Source: Bathynomus jamesi
Taxonomy: Eukaryota; Arthropoda; Malacostraca; Isopoda; Cirolanidae
Length of the DNA: 64,000 nucleotides
Direction: 5' to 3'
Assembly (NCBI GenBank): GCA_023014485.1
Contig: JAJOZX010001000.1
Coordinates: forward strand, 291,501-355,500
Both the position numbers and the translations under genes were made by a program. This document shows positions 42,165-52,088 of this stretch, piece after piece (position 1 is the first letter of the stretch; the number at the start of each line of letters is the position of its first letter). The notes below the pieces were generated by a model. It saw only the letters and a program-made list of their open reading frames with translations, was not told the origin of the DNA and searched no databases.

Positions 42165-42262
42165 CATTCTGTGTTTCCTTTCCTTCGTGGTTTTATTCAT
42201 CATAAATATTTTTCACGTGTTACTTTCGTGAAATAATTTTCATATATATATTATACACACTG

Positions 42263-42518
42263 AATTAATTATTGTTATTATTTGATTGTGATAAAGAGGA
42301 AAAGTTTTTGAAGGAATCTGGACAGAACTAAATTCAAGTAAACAAAGTAAAAATAGATTGATATAGGAAAATTTTGCTAATTTTGACATGTTCTCTTTCC
42401 TTCCTTAAGTGGTGATTCCACCGGCTTAAGTTGCTCATAGTGGTATACGGGAGAAAGCAGCTGGAGAGCACAGGCTAGCCAAAGAAATGTAAATTACTAG
42501 CTTCCGGAGTGGAATATA
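42263..42518. repeat. interspersed repeat Q, copy 2
   Basis: Same orientation and order of words as 23680-23945 (GGTGATTCCACCGGCTTAAG and neighbours). Ends at a TA tract. Confidence 0.8.
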
Positions 42519-42602
42519 TATATATATATATATAGAAACGACGTAAGTTAGAGGAGTGTTCTGCACACGAGGAAGAGAAATAACGAACAAATGAAAAATG
42601 AG

Positions 42603-42674
42603 GTAACCGCCCGGGAATCGAACCCAGGATCTTCCGATTGCCGGTCAGATATGCTATCCACTACACCACGGGCC
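42603..42674 (-). tRNA. tRNA-like gene, unit 1
   Basis: 72-nt tRNA-like sequence: A box TGGTGTAGTGG, anticodon arm TCTGA-CCGGCAA-TCGGA, T arm CTGGG-TTCGATT-CCCGG containing B box GGTTCGATTCC, and a TTTTT run shortly downstream. D, anticodon and T arms pair; the acceptor stem pairs only partly. The loop would put GGC (Ala) at 34-36, but position 33 is C, not the usual U, so I assign no isotype. Could be a tRNA pseudogene or SINE head. Confidence 0.45.
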
Positions 42675-42864
42675 TCGATCAGTCAGAAGTCGTAATTCTC
42701 CTACATAGGGCAGAAACCAATGCCTTGAGAGGGCACCCTCGCAAATCGTGAATATGTACATTTAACTGCAGTGACCACGCAGTATATTAATGTATAGAAA
42801 CGACGTAAGTTAGAGGAGTGTTCTGCACACGAGGAAGAGAAATAACGAACAAATGAAAAATGAG

Positions 42865-42936
42865 GTAACCGCCCGGGAATCGAACCCAGGATCTTCCGAT
42901 TGCCGGTCAGATATGCTATCCACTACACCACGGGCC
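42865..42936 (-). tRNA. tRNA-like gene, unit 2
   Basis: Same sequence as unit 1. Confidence 0.45.
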
Positions 42937-43126
42937 TCGATCAGTCAGAAGTCGTAATTCTCCTACATAGGGCAGAAACCAATGCCTTGATAGGGCACCC
43001 TCGCAAATCGTGAATATATACATTTAACTGCAATGACCACGCAGTATATTAATGTATAGAAACGACGTAAGTTAGAGGAGTGTTCTGCACACGAGGAAGA
43101 GAAATAACGAACAAATGAAAAATGAG

Positions 43127-43198
43127 GTAACCGCCCGGGAATCGAACCCAGGATTTTCCGATTGCCGGTCAGATATGCTATCCACTACACCACGGGCC
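43127..43198 (-). tRNA. tRNA-like gene, unit 3
   Basis: As unit 1, with one change next to the T arm (AAAATCC in place of AAGATCC on the gene strand). Confidence 0.45.
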
Positions 43199-43388
43199 TC
43201 GATCAGTCAGAAGTCGTAATTCTCCTACATAGGGCAGAAACCAATGCCTTGAGAGGGCACCCTCGCAAATCGTGAATATGTACATTTAACTGCAGTGACC
43301 ACGCAGTATATTAATGTATAGAAACGACGTATGTTAGAGGAGTGTTCTGCACACGAGGAAGAGAAATAACGAACAAATGAAAAATGAG

Positions 43389-43460
43389 GTAACCGCCCGG
43401 GAATCGAACCCAGGATCTTCCGATTGCCGGTCAGATATGCTATCCACTACACCACGGGCC
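43389..43460 (-). tRNA. tRNA-like gene, unit 4
   Basis: Same sequence as unit 1. Confidence 0.45.
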
Positions 43461-43650
43461 TCGATCAGTCAGAAGTCGTAATTCTCCTACATAGGGCAGA
43501 AACCAATGCCTTGATAGGGCACCCTCGCAAATCGTGAATATATACATTTAACTGCAATGACCACGCAGTATATTAATGTATAGAAACGACGTAAGTTAGA
43601 GGAGTGTTCTGCACACGAGGAAGAGAAATAACGAACAAATGAAAAATGAG

Positions 43651-43722
43651 GTAACCGCCCGGGAATCGAACCCAGGATCTTCCGATTGCCGGTCAGATAT
43701 GCTATCCACTACACCACGGGCC
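43651..43722 (-). tRNA. tRNA-like gene, unit 5
   Basis: Same sequence as unit 1. It is the last unit before the orientation of the array flips. Confidence 0.45.
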
Positions 43723-44015
43723 TCGATCAGTCAGAAGTCGTAATTCTCCTACATAGGGCAGAAACCAATGCCTTGAGAGGGCACCCTCGCAAATCGTGAA
43801 TATGTACATTTAACTGCAATGACCACGCAGTATATTAATGTTCTTTATTTCTCTTCCTCGTGTGCAGAACACTCCTCTAACTTACGTCGTTTCTATACAT
43901 TAATATACTGCGTGGTCATTGCAGTTAAATGTACATATTCACGATTTGCGAGGGTGCCCTCTCAAGGCATTGGTTTCTGCCCTATGTAGGAGAATTACGA
44001 CTTCTGACTGATCGA

Positions 44016-44087
44016 GGCCCGTGGTGTAGTGGATAGCATATCTGACCTGCAATCGGAAGATCCTGGGTTCGATTCCCGAGCGGTTAC
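44016..44087 (+). tRNA. tRNA-like gene, inverted unit 1
   Basis: As unit 1 but with CCTGCAA in the anticodon loop (TGC at 34-36) and CCCGAGC in the T arm/acceptor junction. Confidence 0.42.
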
Positions 44088-44277
44088 CTCATTTTTCATT
44101 TGTTCGTTATTTCTCTTTCTCGTGTGCAGAACACTCCTCTAACTTACGTCGTTTCTATACATTAATATACTGCGTGGTCATTGCAGTTAAATGTACATAT
44201 TCACGATTTGCGAGGGTGCCCTCTCAAGGCATTGGTTTCTGCCCTATGTAGGAGAATTACGACTTCTGACTGATCGA

Positions 44278-44349
44278 GGCTCGTGGTGTAGTAGATAGCA
44301 TATCTGACCGGCAATCGGAAGATCCTGGGTTCGATTCCCGGGCGGTTAC
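44278..44349 (+). tRNA. tRNA-like gene, inverted unit 2
   Basis: As unit 1 with GGCTCGT in the acceptor strand and GTAGTAGAT in the D loop region. Confidence 0.42.
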
Positions 44350-44453
44350 CTCATTTTTCATTTGTTCGTTATTTCTCTTCCTCGTGTGCAGAACACTCCT
44401 CTAACTTACGTCGTTTCTATACATTAATATACTGCGTGGTCATTGCAGTTAAA

Positions 44454-44456
<3 letters not shown>

Positions 44457-44505
<49 letters not shown>
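44457..44505. repeat. (TG)/(TA)n microsatellite
   Basis: Short TG then TA tract between the tRNA-like array and mariner C. Confidence 0.95.
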
Positions 44506-44506
<1 letters not shown>

Positions 44507-45902
44507 GAGGGACGGTCAGAAAATAAGTTTACACGGCGTACAAATTCGTAACTAAAGGACGTACATTGATTATGTTTGCATCAGGTGAATTCGTTAATCA
44601 TTGTTGGCAACACTGCACGTCGATTCGGCTGCCATCTACTGTACATTCGTTATATGAGTCAATTGAACATGGCGGCTCGACTGGAACAGTAGGGTGTGTC
44701 AATTTTAGGGAGCAAAGTGAAATCTTTAGATTTTCAAAGACTACTAGTGACCAAATGATGCATTTTTATGTGCTAAATAGAAATATGGCTTTAAAATCCA
44801 GATTTGACCACTCCGAGCTACTTATATTTGAAGTTGAAATTTACGAAAAATCAACAATTTTTGCAAGTATTTTTTTTATTGTATATAACTACATTTTACA
44901 TAAATTACATACAATTAAAGACATTTTGATTGTATTTCAATATTAAAACTTAGAAATATAGATAGGTTTCTTGAACTTTGCCAAGGATGCCATGTCTGCC
45001 TTGCTCTTGTCCCCTGACATGAGCTCCCTACTGGCCACCTAGCCACTGATGTACGCCTCCCTTCTCTCTTGTGAGTAAACATGTTGTGCTGCTTCAGTTG
45101 TCATCCTTACACACCTCTCTACTGACTGTGTGTGTGAGGGCCATGCAGGAACTTCCATTGGTCTATTCAGAAACTCCTTGATTGCAGCAGTGGTGAGGGA
45201 GCAGGTCAGAGGAGGCTCAGTCACGCCAGAGTTCCAGTCAATAAGCTCCGAGAGTTTGGTGGCATCTGGGTTGATGTCAGGAGTCTTCCTGGGTCTGACA
45301 CTGCAGTCTCCTACCTGTGTGTCCTCATCTCCTTCACCTCTGATTTCCAGTATCCTCTTCACTGCCTCCCTCCTCTCCTCCTCCACCTCACTGCACAGCA
45401 TGGCCTGGAGCACAGCCTCAGAGTGTGCATACCAGGCTGATCTCTTCACTGTAGGCATCACTATTCCTATCACCTCCTTATTCTGACTTCTGAGCAGCTC
45501 CAGCTGGTACAGTACATGCCTGGGACCCTCCATCCAGCTGTGATTTAACTTGATGTTGAACCAGTTTGGCATGTAGACTCCCACTATGAATTCCACAATT
45601 ATCCTCAGATTCTTCAGGTTCCTACCCTTCAGCCCATGTTTGGAAATCCACAATATGCAGAACCTTAGAGCCGTGGTGACCCACCTAATGTGACAGACTG
45701 GCCCAATCTCCAGGAGAGCTAGACTCTGAGGTACCTCTCCCGATCTGATGGCAATGATGATTCTGTAGCCATATGATTGGTTTGTGCTGAGGTCCTTGAC
45801 TACCTCCTGATTGAGATGGGGTAGAGGAGGACCAACAGTGATCCTCGTGAAGTTTGGGTTGATCTCCAGCTCAGTGGCAGTGTCTAACATCTTCCCTAGG
45901 GG

Positions 45903-46741
45903 CAGGGCCGGATTAAGACCTTTAGAGGCCCTAAGCACTTAAAAGATTTTGGTGCCCCATATATATGTAATTCAAAATATAAACAAAAATAAACCATAAA
46001 ATAAAATTTTATTTTTTGAAATGAAACAAAACTTACAGTAAGATGGAAAATAATGTTTATTTTTGTATACTTCCACTTCATTTATATTTGAAAAGTTTTC
46101 TCCTACTTTTTTTAATTGCAAAGTCTTTGATCAGATCCTCAAAACTAATCTTACGTAACACATCTGCTTCTATACTTAGTAGAGATAAGGCATCCAGCCT
46201 GCCTTGTTGCATGGTTGTTCTGTTGGTATTTTTAATATACTTCAACTGAGAAAATGAACGCTCAGCTGAGCAATTTGTGACCATTAATGTTAAAAATATA
46301 CGAAAGGCAATTTCTACATTTGGGAAGACACACTCAATATTGTCTTCTACAATTATTTTATAAAGTTCAGCATGACTGAATCTTGTTTTTACATTTACTA
46401 TAGCACACGAAAATATTTAATCTATATGTATTTTTAATATGGCGCTCAAAGATTTGATATAAACAAAATAATAACGCAAAGCGTAAAGTGTGTGATTACA
46501 ACGAAATATATTTATTCTCTCAAAAGGGTTGTTGTTCACTACAAATTCAAACAATGAAAAAAATAAATACTATATATGAATATATATAATTCAGTTTTCA
46601 ACAGCTTATAGGCTATAAGCCGCGATTATAATAGTATAATAAATCCATGGTAAATCCGACAATGGAAAATTTCTGTGGTGCCCCCCTTCCCTTGATGCCC
46701 TAAGCACGGGCTTATTTTGCTTAATGGTTAATCCGGCCCTG
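45903..46741 (-). mobile_element. hAT element (deletion derivative) inside the X gene
   Basis: 839 bp, inverted ends CAGGGCCGGATTAA, exact 8-bp target duplication CCTAGGGG (45895-45902, 46742-46749). Keeps only the 3' end of its transposase gene. Confidence 0.95.
46078..46284 (-). pseudogene. hAT transposase C-terminal dimerisation fragment
   Basis: VTNCSAERSFSQLKYIKNTN, RTTMQQGRLDALSLLSIEAD, VLRKISFEDLIKDFAIKKSR: the hAT C-terminal dimerisation region as found in ZMYM1-like hAT proteins (SAERSFSxLK motif). The N-terminal zinc finger and catalytic core are deleted. Confidence 0.85.
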
Positions 46742-48266
46742 CCTAGGGGCCCAGACCACTTGTTGTTGCTCAATGTCTTGCCATCCAGTGGTGGGTGTCT
46801 GAGACTCAGCTCCCCAGTGTGCAAGTCACAGACAATCCACACCAACTTCCTGCTAAGCTTGGCCTCCACATAATGCATTACTCCTCTCTCCCAGCCAGTA
46901 TTCACATTAGTACTGTCACCTCACGTGGCCAAAAGGGTCTGGTCTGCTCCTCTCTCTCTTAGCCAGTTCACCAGATGATCAGCAATGACCTCAGCATGAC
47001 TTCTCTCCTCTGCAACTTCCTCTGGTACAAAATGCCACAAATATTTCCCACCTGGTTCATTGCACACTGTGTAGTGTTTTTCCTTAATGAGGCCAGGAAA
47101 CTGCCTGTCACTGCCCTCAGCTTCCATCATTACTTTGGTGTCATCTCTTTTCCCATCAAAATAGATACAGGTGATGCCATTTTCCCTAATCTCTTTATCA
47201 AACTTCTTGACCAGCTCCTTAGTCAGTCTCTCCTGAGCCTTCCTCACCTTGTTGCGGTCAATCACCAGTGCTGTGTCAAACTCTGTGATAAGACCAGCAT
47301 CAATCCAGGCAGCAGTGGCAATCTCTGCAGTCTCTCTCAGCCCAGTGTGATGTCTCAAGCTAACCAGAGCTATGTTGGTGATATCTTCAGTGTTGTATTT
47401 CTTCTTCTTAGCCACAGGCAAGGAAGAAGTTGTCGCAGCATCTGGTATGAAGTCTTCGTCCTCCTCTCTCCTCCCTGCCTCCTCCAGTATATCTCCAGTC
47501 TCCTCCAACTCCATCTCCAGCAGTGACTCCTCGCTCAGCTCCTCTTCTTTCTTGGCTGACTCCTCTGCCTTCCTCCTCCTCTTCTCCTCGGCCTTCCTTC
47601 TCTGCTTCTGTCTCTGCAGCACTGCTTCCTGTCTCCTGGTCTCAGGGTGATCAGCTAGACCCATCTGGTGTGCCCCCACACTGCCCACCTTTTCTCTCCG
47701 ATCTTTAATGAAGGCAAGCTCCTGCACTGGTATCTTCTTCTCGCTCCTGCAGCTGCAGTCAATGTGAACCTCACTGTTGCAGACAGGGTTTCACCCAAGC
47801 TCACTGCAGCTCCTGATCACACAGTGACAGGTCAGGATGTCCACCAATTTGTCCAGTTTCATCATGAACCTAATTTGACCTCTAGCTTCACATTGCCAAT
47901 AGACACCTTCACTGCCTCATCCCACAGTGCCTTCACTTTAGCCCTGATCCTGACCTCGGTGTTGATTACAGATCCTGTGAATAGACCGTTGGCCTTTCTC
48001 TACTGAGCCAGTAGCCATGGAACAATGCCGTTGTTAATCAGGTCATTAACTGGGTAATTCCTCCTGTCTTCCTCACTCATCTCTCTCCTCAAAAAATCAT
48101 ACCTCAGCAGATCTCTGGCTGTGGGCAGCTCAGCAGGGGGAAGTTCCCTCCCAGTCCCCACCAAATGACTTAGGTGACAACTTGATTTGCTTCGGGTTCT
48201 GATTTCTTTCTGACTCATCCTGTGGACCTGTGAACAAAAGAAATGTCATTGAAATTTGGATAGGCA

Positions 48267-48847
48267 CAGTGGTGTAGTGCTGTGGGAACGCGTGGGAACG
48301 GCGTTCCCTTACTTTTTTTGTTGACGGAACGGCGTTCCCTTACTTTTTTTTGTTGACGGAACGGCGTTCCCTCACTATTTCAAATAAATCCGAACTTACA
48401 AATCTCTAACGTCATGAAATTTTAATTCCCACCCCTAGAAGAAATATGAGAAAGAATCATTAACTGCTTCATTTCTTTTAGCTTCGACTGAGGCAATGCT
48501 AGCCTATAAAGATCTGGTGAAACAGTCACCACGACGTACCAGTTGTTAACTTTTTTTTAGTTAATCATTCCAGTTGTTAGCTATTTTTATTGATCGTACT
48601 GGATGTCGTATATCTAATGACACTGGAAATACTGCATCTTCAACCTTGGAATATATCCTAATATCCAGTGCATATGACCTCAAAATATCCCTGAAATTGG
48701 TCAGATTTCAAAAGATTTCCCGGGGGCTTACAGTGCCCCCGGACCCCCAGCTGTATGGGCTCGCCGCGCTCGCCATTGTCCCCCCCGCATCTGACTAACA
48801 CTTTCAAAATGCGTTCCCTCACTTCTTTATTTAGCACTACACCACTG
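48267..48847. mobile_element. hAT-type MITE inside element X
   Basis: 581 bp, inverted ends CAGTGGTGTAGTGCT, flanks GATAGGCA (48259-48266) and GATAGGCC (48848-48855), 7 of 8 equal. Contains three direct repeats of GGAACGGCGTTCCCT-type sequence (about 48288-48380), each itself palindromic. No coding. Confidence 0.88.
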
Positions 48848-49390
48848 GATAGGCCTACTGATTATGATTACATAAAATTAAGTTAATTGAAATTCTTAAT
48901 ATCTTCCTATAAGCTCAGATAAAAGGTTGTGTTGTTATAGGTATAAGACTTAATTATTCAAAGTAATGACAATTTCATATATCTATCATATCAAAATATA
49001 CAGAAAGTTTGGGTCACACATAACATTTCGAATAATTTGAATTACACAATATTTACATTACGAAGTAATCAAAATTGTCAAAAAGGATGGAAAACACATG
49101 CGTTCACAATCAAAACTCCAGCATTTGTAACTACGTGAAACTTAGAAACCATACTGCACACCAAAAATAACCAAAGTTGACCACACATATCAATGGCACA
49201 TTGATATACGATGCTTCAGTCATATTTAGGTTATATTTCAAACCTTTATGGTCAAATATAAATAGGTAAATGGCTTTTTTAAATAACACTAAAGATATTT
49301 CTAAGTTTGCTAGATAATATGACATCATTTGAGCATTAGTAGTTTTTGAATTGTTGACTTTACTAAAATTTACATACCCTACTGGAACAG

Positions 49391-49729
49391 TGCCCTGTCA
49401 TTTCTGCAACAATATTCCGAGTTTGTCAGTGGTCAAGAATTTCTCGAGCGGATTATCACAGGAGACGAGACATGGGTTCATCACCGTACTCGGGAAACAA
49501 AACGTGCCAGCATGGAATGGAAACACCCTGGGTTCCCGCGACCAAAGAAGTTCAAGATTGTGAGGTCCGCTGGCAGTGATGGTTCCCGGGTTTTGGGACC
49601 ACAAAGGCGTTTTGCTCTCAGACTTCATGCAAAAAGGCACAACAATTAATCCAGCTGCATATTGTTCAACACTGGAACGTTTTCGAGCGGCCATTAAACG
49701 TAAACGTCCTGGACTGCTCCGTAGGGCAG
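49391..49729 (+). pseudogene. mariner transposase C, middle part
   Basis: SATIFRVCQ-type shifted start, then QEFLERIITGDETWVHHRTR (first D), ETKRASMEWKHPGFPRPKKF, LGPQRRFALRLHAK in a shifted frame (standard: FWDHKGVLLxDFM; the other frame reads FWDHKGVLLSDFMQKGTTIN) and CSTLERFRAAIKRKRPGLLR. Ends at the foldback junction near 49730, so the second and third aspartate blocks are missing. Confidence 0.83.
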
Positions 49730-49876
49730 GGCAATGCTCCAGTCGAGCCGCCATGTTCAACTGACTCATATAACCAATGTACGGTAGATGGCAGCCGAAT
49801 CGACATGCAGTGTTGCCAACAATGATTAACGAATTCACCTGATACAAACATAATCAATGCAGGTCCTTTAGTTACG

Positions 49877-50847
49877 AAATTATACGCGGTAAGGAGAAAC
49901 ACTGGGGTGCAAAACGAATGAAGAAAGAGTTTCCAAATAAATGATGGACGATACCTGGACTTCAATATCTCACAAAAAAAAATCGATATCACAGGGTCGA
50001 CCAAACGAAAAGAAGGCAGTGGAAAGCCAAAAACATCACGTACTGAGGAAAATATTGACACGGTTTCATCCATGATATGCAGTCAAGAGGAACGGCCCAA
50101 CACCCACAAGTCCGTTAGAGAAATTTCAAAAACTACTGGTATTTCTCGCTCTAGTGTTCGTCGTATAGTAAAAGATGATCTGGGTCTTAAATGTTTTAAA
50201 AGAGTCGAAGTTCATAAGCTCTCTGCATCAAATAAGCAAGCAAGAGTTGAAAAATGTCGTGCTCTGTTAGATCGATTCTCAGACAGAGAGGTGTCGAAAA
50301 TATGGTTCAGCGACGAGAAGACCTTTACGGTTGCTTCAACAATAAAAACACAAAATGACCGAGTTTATGGAAGACAGAACAAAAAATCTCTCAGTCTAGA
50401 TCGACTTTGCAGGGAATGTTCGCATTTTTCTCGAAAAGTCAAGGTTTCCATCTTTATTTCAAAGTTAGGGAAGTCAGAGATTGTTTTTGTCGATCAAAAT
50501 GCAAAAATCACTGCTGCTTATTAACCAAGAAAAAAATCCTTGATGCGGTACTGCCGTCGATAAGGGAGAAGTCAAGGTTGCAAACGTGCATTGATAATGG
50601 AGGAGGGCACATTCCGCATAATCTTGGACTCAATTAAGTAACTGTATAGAAACAGAAAGTTTTTTTTACCCGTGTCTGTATAACAGCGAATTACAAAATA
50701 ATGGTTACAGTTAGCAAAACTCCAACTTCACCACGAGATAGACCATGAAATTCTATACAAGATACATATATTGATTGTACAAATAACATTTGATAAAGGT
50801 AAAATTATATTGTTCAAAATCAAAGTAAGTTTTTTTGGCCCACCCTG
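49877..50847 (+). mobile_element. Tc1/mariner-type element D, 5'-truncated and internally deleted
   Basis: Right end CAGGGTGGGCCAAAAAAACT (reverse of 50828-50847) with TA after it (50848-50849). No matching left end is visible; the sequence starts at mariner C's foldback. Confidence 0.75.
49985..50637 (+). pseudogene. transposase of element D
   Basis: TGSTKRKEGSGKPKTSRTEE, SVREISKTTGISRSSVRRIV (HTH), DLGLKCFKRVEVHKLSASNK, VSKIWFSDEKTFTVASTIKT (first D), QNDRVYGRQNKK, SKLGKSEIVFVDQNAKITAAY then stop; after it RLQTCIDNGGGHIPHNL, the C-terminal end in another frame. The block with the second and third acidic residues is deleted. An arthropod-type Tc1/mariner relative (NTQNDR-like motif). Confidence 0.82.
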
Positions 50848-50849
50848 TA

Positions 50850-51590
50850 TATTCTATTCTGGAAGTTAAACATAGGGTCCTACTTTTGGAAGATCAAAGA
50901 ACATTGTTTCAAAAAATAAAAATATCAACTAACCAACTTTACAGTTTTACTTTCCTACTTCTCATTTCGTTCACTGTCGTGAATAAGGTGACTGCTATAA
51001 ATTTGTTGTCCGAATATTCCTGGCTTGTTTTCAGGTTTTCTTAATTTACTCATCATGATAAATAATTTAAAGAACAAAATTCTTCATGTTTTAATCGACA
51101 TGGGCTTTAAAGGTAAGCTCATTATATAAATCTTATAGATTTAGATAGCATTTTAGTGGACAGTTCATGGAACTTGGTTTAATAAATGTTTTAAAACCTT
51201 AAACATGATTGAGAGTCCTTCCTTGCTACATGAGATTAGGTGATATTCACTGGTATGGAGGAAGCGCATGTCAATGAAACTTTCAGCATCTAAAATGGGG
51301 TACTATGAAAAGAAGGACAGATATCTATTATTCTGATTTACCTAATTAAATGTTTAGTACAAAAAGGATCTCTCAGACGCTACGAAAAATTATGCACGAA
51401 CTTTTTATAACTTTCTTGGTTAATTAATGTATTCTATTTTTAACATGTTTCTATTAGCTTCTGAAATAGAAGGTCTAAGAAAGCATAATGCAAGGAAAAT
51501 GTTCTTCATAATCTACAATTAACCACGTTTAGATTAGATTTATTATCCCATAAAGTAAATACAAAACATCTTTCTGTATTTCGAATTTAT
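50850..51590. other. unassigned sequence
   Basis: AT-rich; nothing recognised. Confidence 0.5.
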
Positions 51591-51597
51591 TATTATT

Positions 51598-51812
51598 GGT
51601 GCTACTATAGTATGCGGTCTACCTACGATTCGGCGGTCTACCTTTTAATTAGAGCTTCTTATCTTGGTCACTAATTGCTTATTTACATCCCAATGCAATC
51701 GCCTTTGACGAATGGTTAGGTTTAGTCATGATATTTTCGTTAGTTTTAACGAAAATATCATGACTAAACCTAACTAATCGTAGGTAGACCGCATACTACA
51801 GTGTAGTAGCAC
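51598..51812. mobile_element. palindromic MITE M8 (GGTGCTAC shell)
   Basis: 215 bp, ends GGTGCTACTATAGTATGCGG and complement GTAGTAGCAC; flanks are ATT repeats so the target duplication is not informative. The centre is the perfect hairpin CATGATATTTTCGTTAGTTT with its complement, plus GAATGGTTAGGTTTAGTCAT. M4 shares the interior ATTTACATCCCA-type segment in reverse. Confidence 0.88.
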
Positions 51813-52088
51813 ATTATTATTATTATTATGGTATTTCTTTACTATTACACCGGTCTCCGGTAAAAAGTTTTAAAAGCTGGTTTTCAATTTTTTTCAATGT
51901 GCTGAATTAAAAAATGATACTCATTTCCGTCGCAAATGATTTGTTAGAGTTATTGAAGCTTAAAAACTCTAACGGGAAAAGGGTAAAAAAAATGGCGCTT
52001 CCACCGATTTTAATTTGAATCAGTTAGTGGACATGGCAATTCACGTGATTAAGGTATTTTTTTTTTATTTTTTTAATTTTGGATAACG

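Larger units (their letters stand above)
33739..42245 (+). mobile_element. Penelope-like element copy 1 (plus strand), split by transposon X
   Basis: Left part 33739-33907 and right part 40789-42245; the 6.9 kb X element sits between them with an 8-bp duplication. The right end contains a hammerhead motif, TTTTATTCATCATAAATATT and TTTCGTGAAATAATTTTCAT. A partial repeat of the GIY-YIG and C-terminal region (about 41899-42030) shows a tandem remnant. The RT N-terminus is truncated at 33739. Confidence 0.85.
42533..43840 (-). repeat. tandem array of five 262-bp units with tRNA-like genes
   Basis: Units start at 42533, 42795, 43057, 43319 and 43581, exactly 262 bp apart, and differ at only a few positions. 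Each contains a tRNA-like sequence on the minus strand. Units 2 and 4 share variants (GATAGGGCACCC, AATATATACATT), and units 1, 3 and 5 share others (GAGAGGGCACCC, AATATGTACATT), so the array probably grew by two-unit duplication. A (TA)n tract is on its left side. Confidence 0.95.
43845..44456 (+). repeat. inverted part of the tRNA-like array (about 2.3 units)
   Basis: Reverse complement of the preceding units, beginning TTATTTCTCTTCCTCGTGTG. Together with 42533-43840 it forms a large inverted repeat with a very short centre at about 43835-43847. It ends in a TG/TA tract at 44456. Confidence 0.93.
45039..48218 (-). pseudogene. element X protein, minus copy
   Basis: From ATG 48218: HLVGTGRELPPAELPTARDL, KLDKLVDILTCHCVIRSCSE, VCNSEVHIDCSCRSEKKIPV (Cys/His-rich, like the plus copy), QELAFIKDRREKVGSVGAHQ, a long Lys/Arg/Glu coiled-coil-like region (about 47640-47480), KKKKYNTEDITNIALVSLRH, TCIYFDGKRDD (candidate D1), HYTVCNEPGGKYLWHFVP, GDSTNVNTGWERG (candidate D2), LVWIVCDLHTGELSLRH (CxxH), WSGPLGKMLDTATE (hAT 45903-46741 sits in it), LSTNQSYGYRIIIAIRSGEV, HIRWVTTALRFCILW, QSVERCVRMTTEAAQHVYSQ. 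Lesions: TAG about 48004, a frameshift about 47880, TGA about 47795 and TGA 46921. From about 47790 to 45039 the frame is otherwise open once the hAT is removed. A TTTCTTTTGTTCACAG tract lies upstream of the start. Confidence 0.78.
44690..49381 (-). mobile_element. DNA transposon X, minus-strand copy (4.7 kb)
   Basis: Terminal inverted repeats TAGGGTGTGTCAATTTT (left) and TAGGGTATGTAAATTTT (right), with further imperfect pairing over about 80 bp (ACTACTAGTGACCAAATGATG against ACTACTAATGCTCAAATGATG; each cited only in part). Direct flank duplication CTGGAACAG (44681-44689, 49382-49390; 9 bp, up to 11 bp if an A/T is counted). Encodes the X protein on the minus strand. Two hAT elements are inserted (45903-46741, 48267-48847). 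Confidence 0.88.
44506..49875 (+). mobile_element. mariner (DD34D) element C, rearranged, split by element X
   Basis: Left part 44506-44689 starts after TA with CGAGGGACGGTCAGAAAATA, a mariner-type end. The right part 49391-49729 has the gene middle, and 49730-49875 is the reverse complement of 44540-44690, so the element is a foldback that has lost its proper 3' half. Element X (44690-49381) interrupts it, with CTGGAACAG on both sides. Confidence 0.75.

Noticed and set aside
42603..44349. Functional tRNA-Ala gene cluster
   Set aside because: Anticodon position would fit, but U33 is missing and the acceptor stem does not pair fully, so I report tRNA-like only.
42533..44456. CRISPR array
   Set aside because: Unit is a 262-bp tandem repeat without spacers, in a eukaryotic setting.
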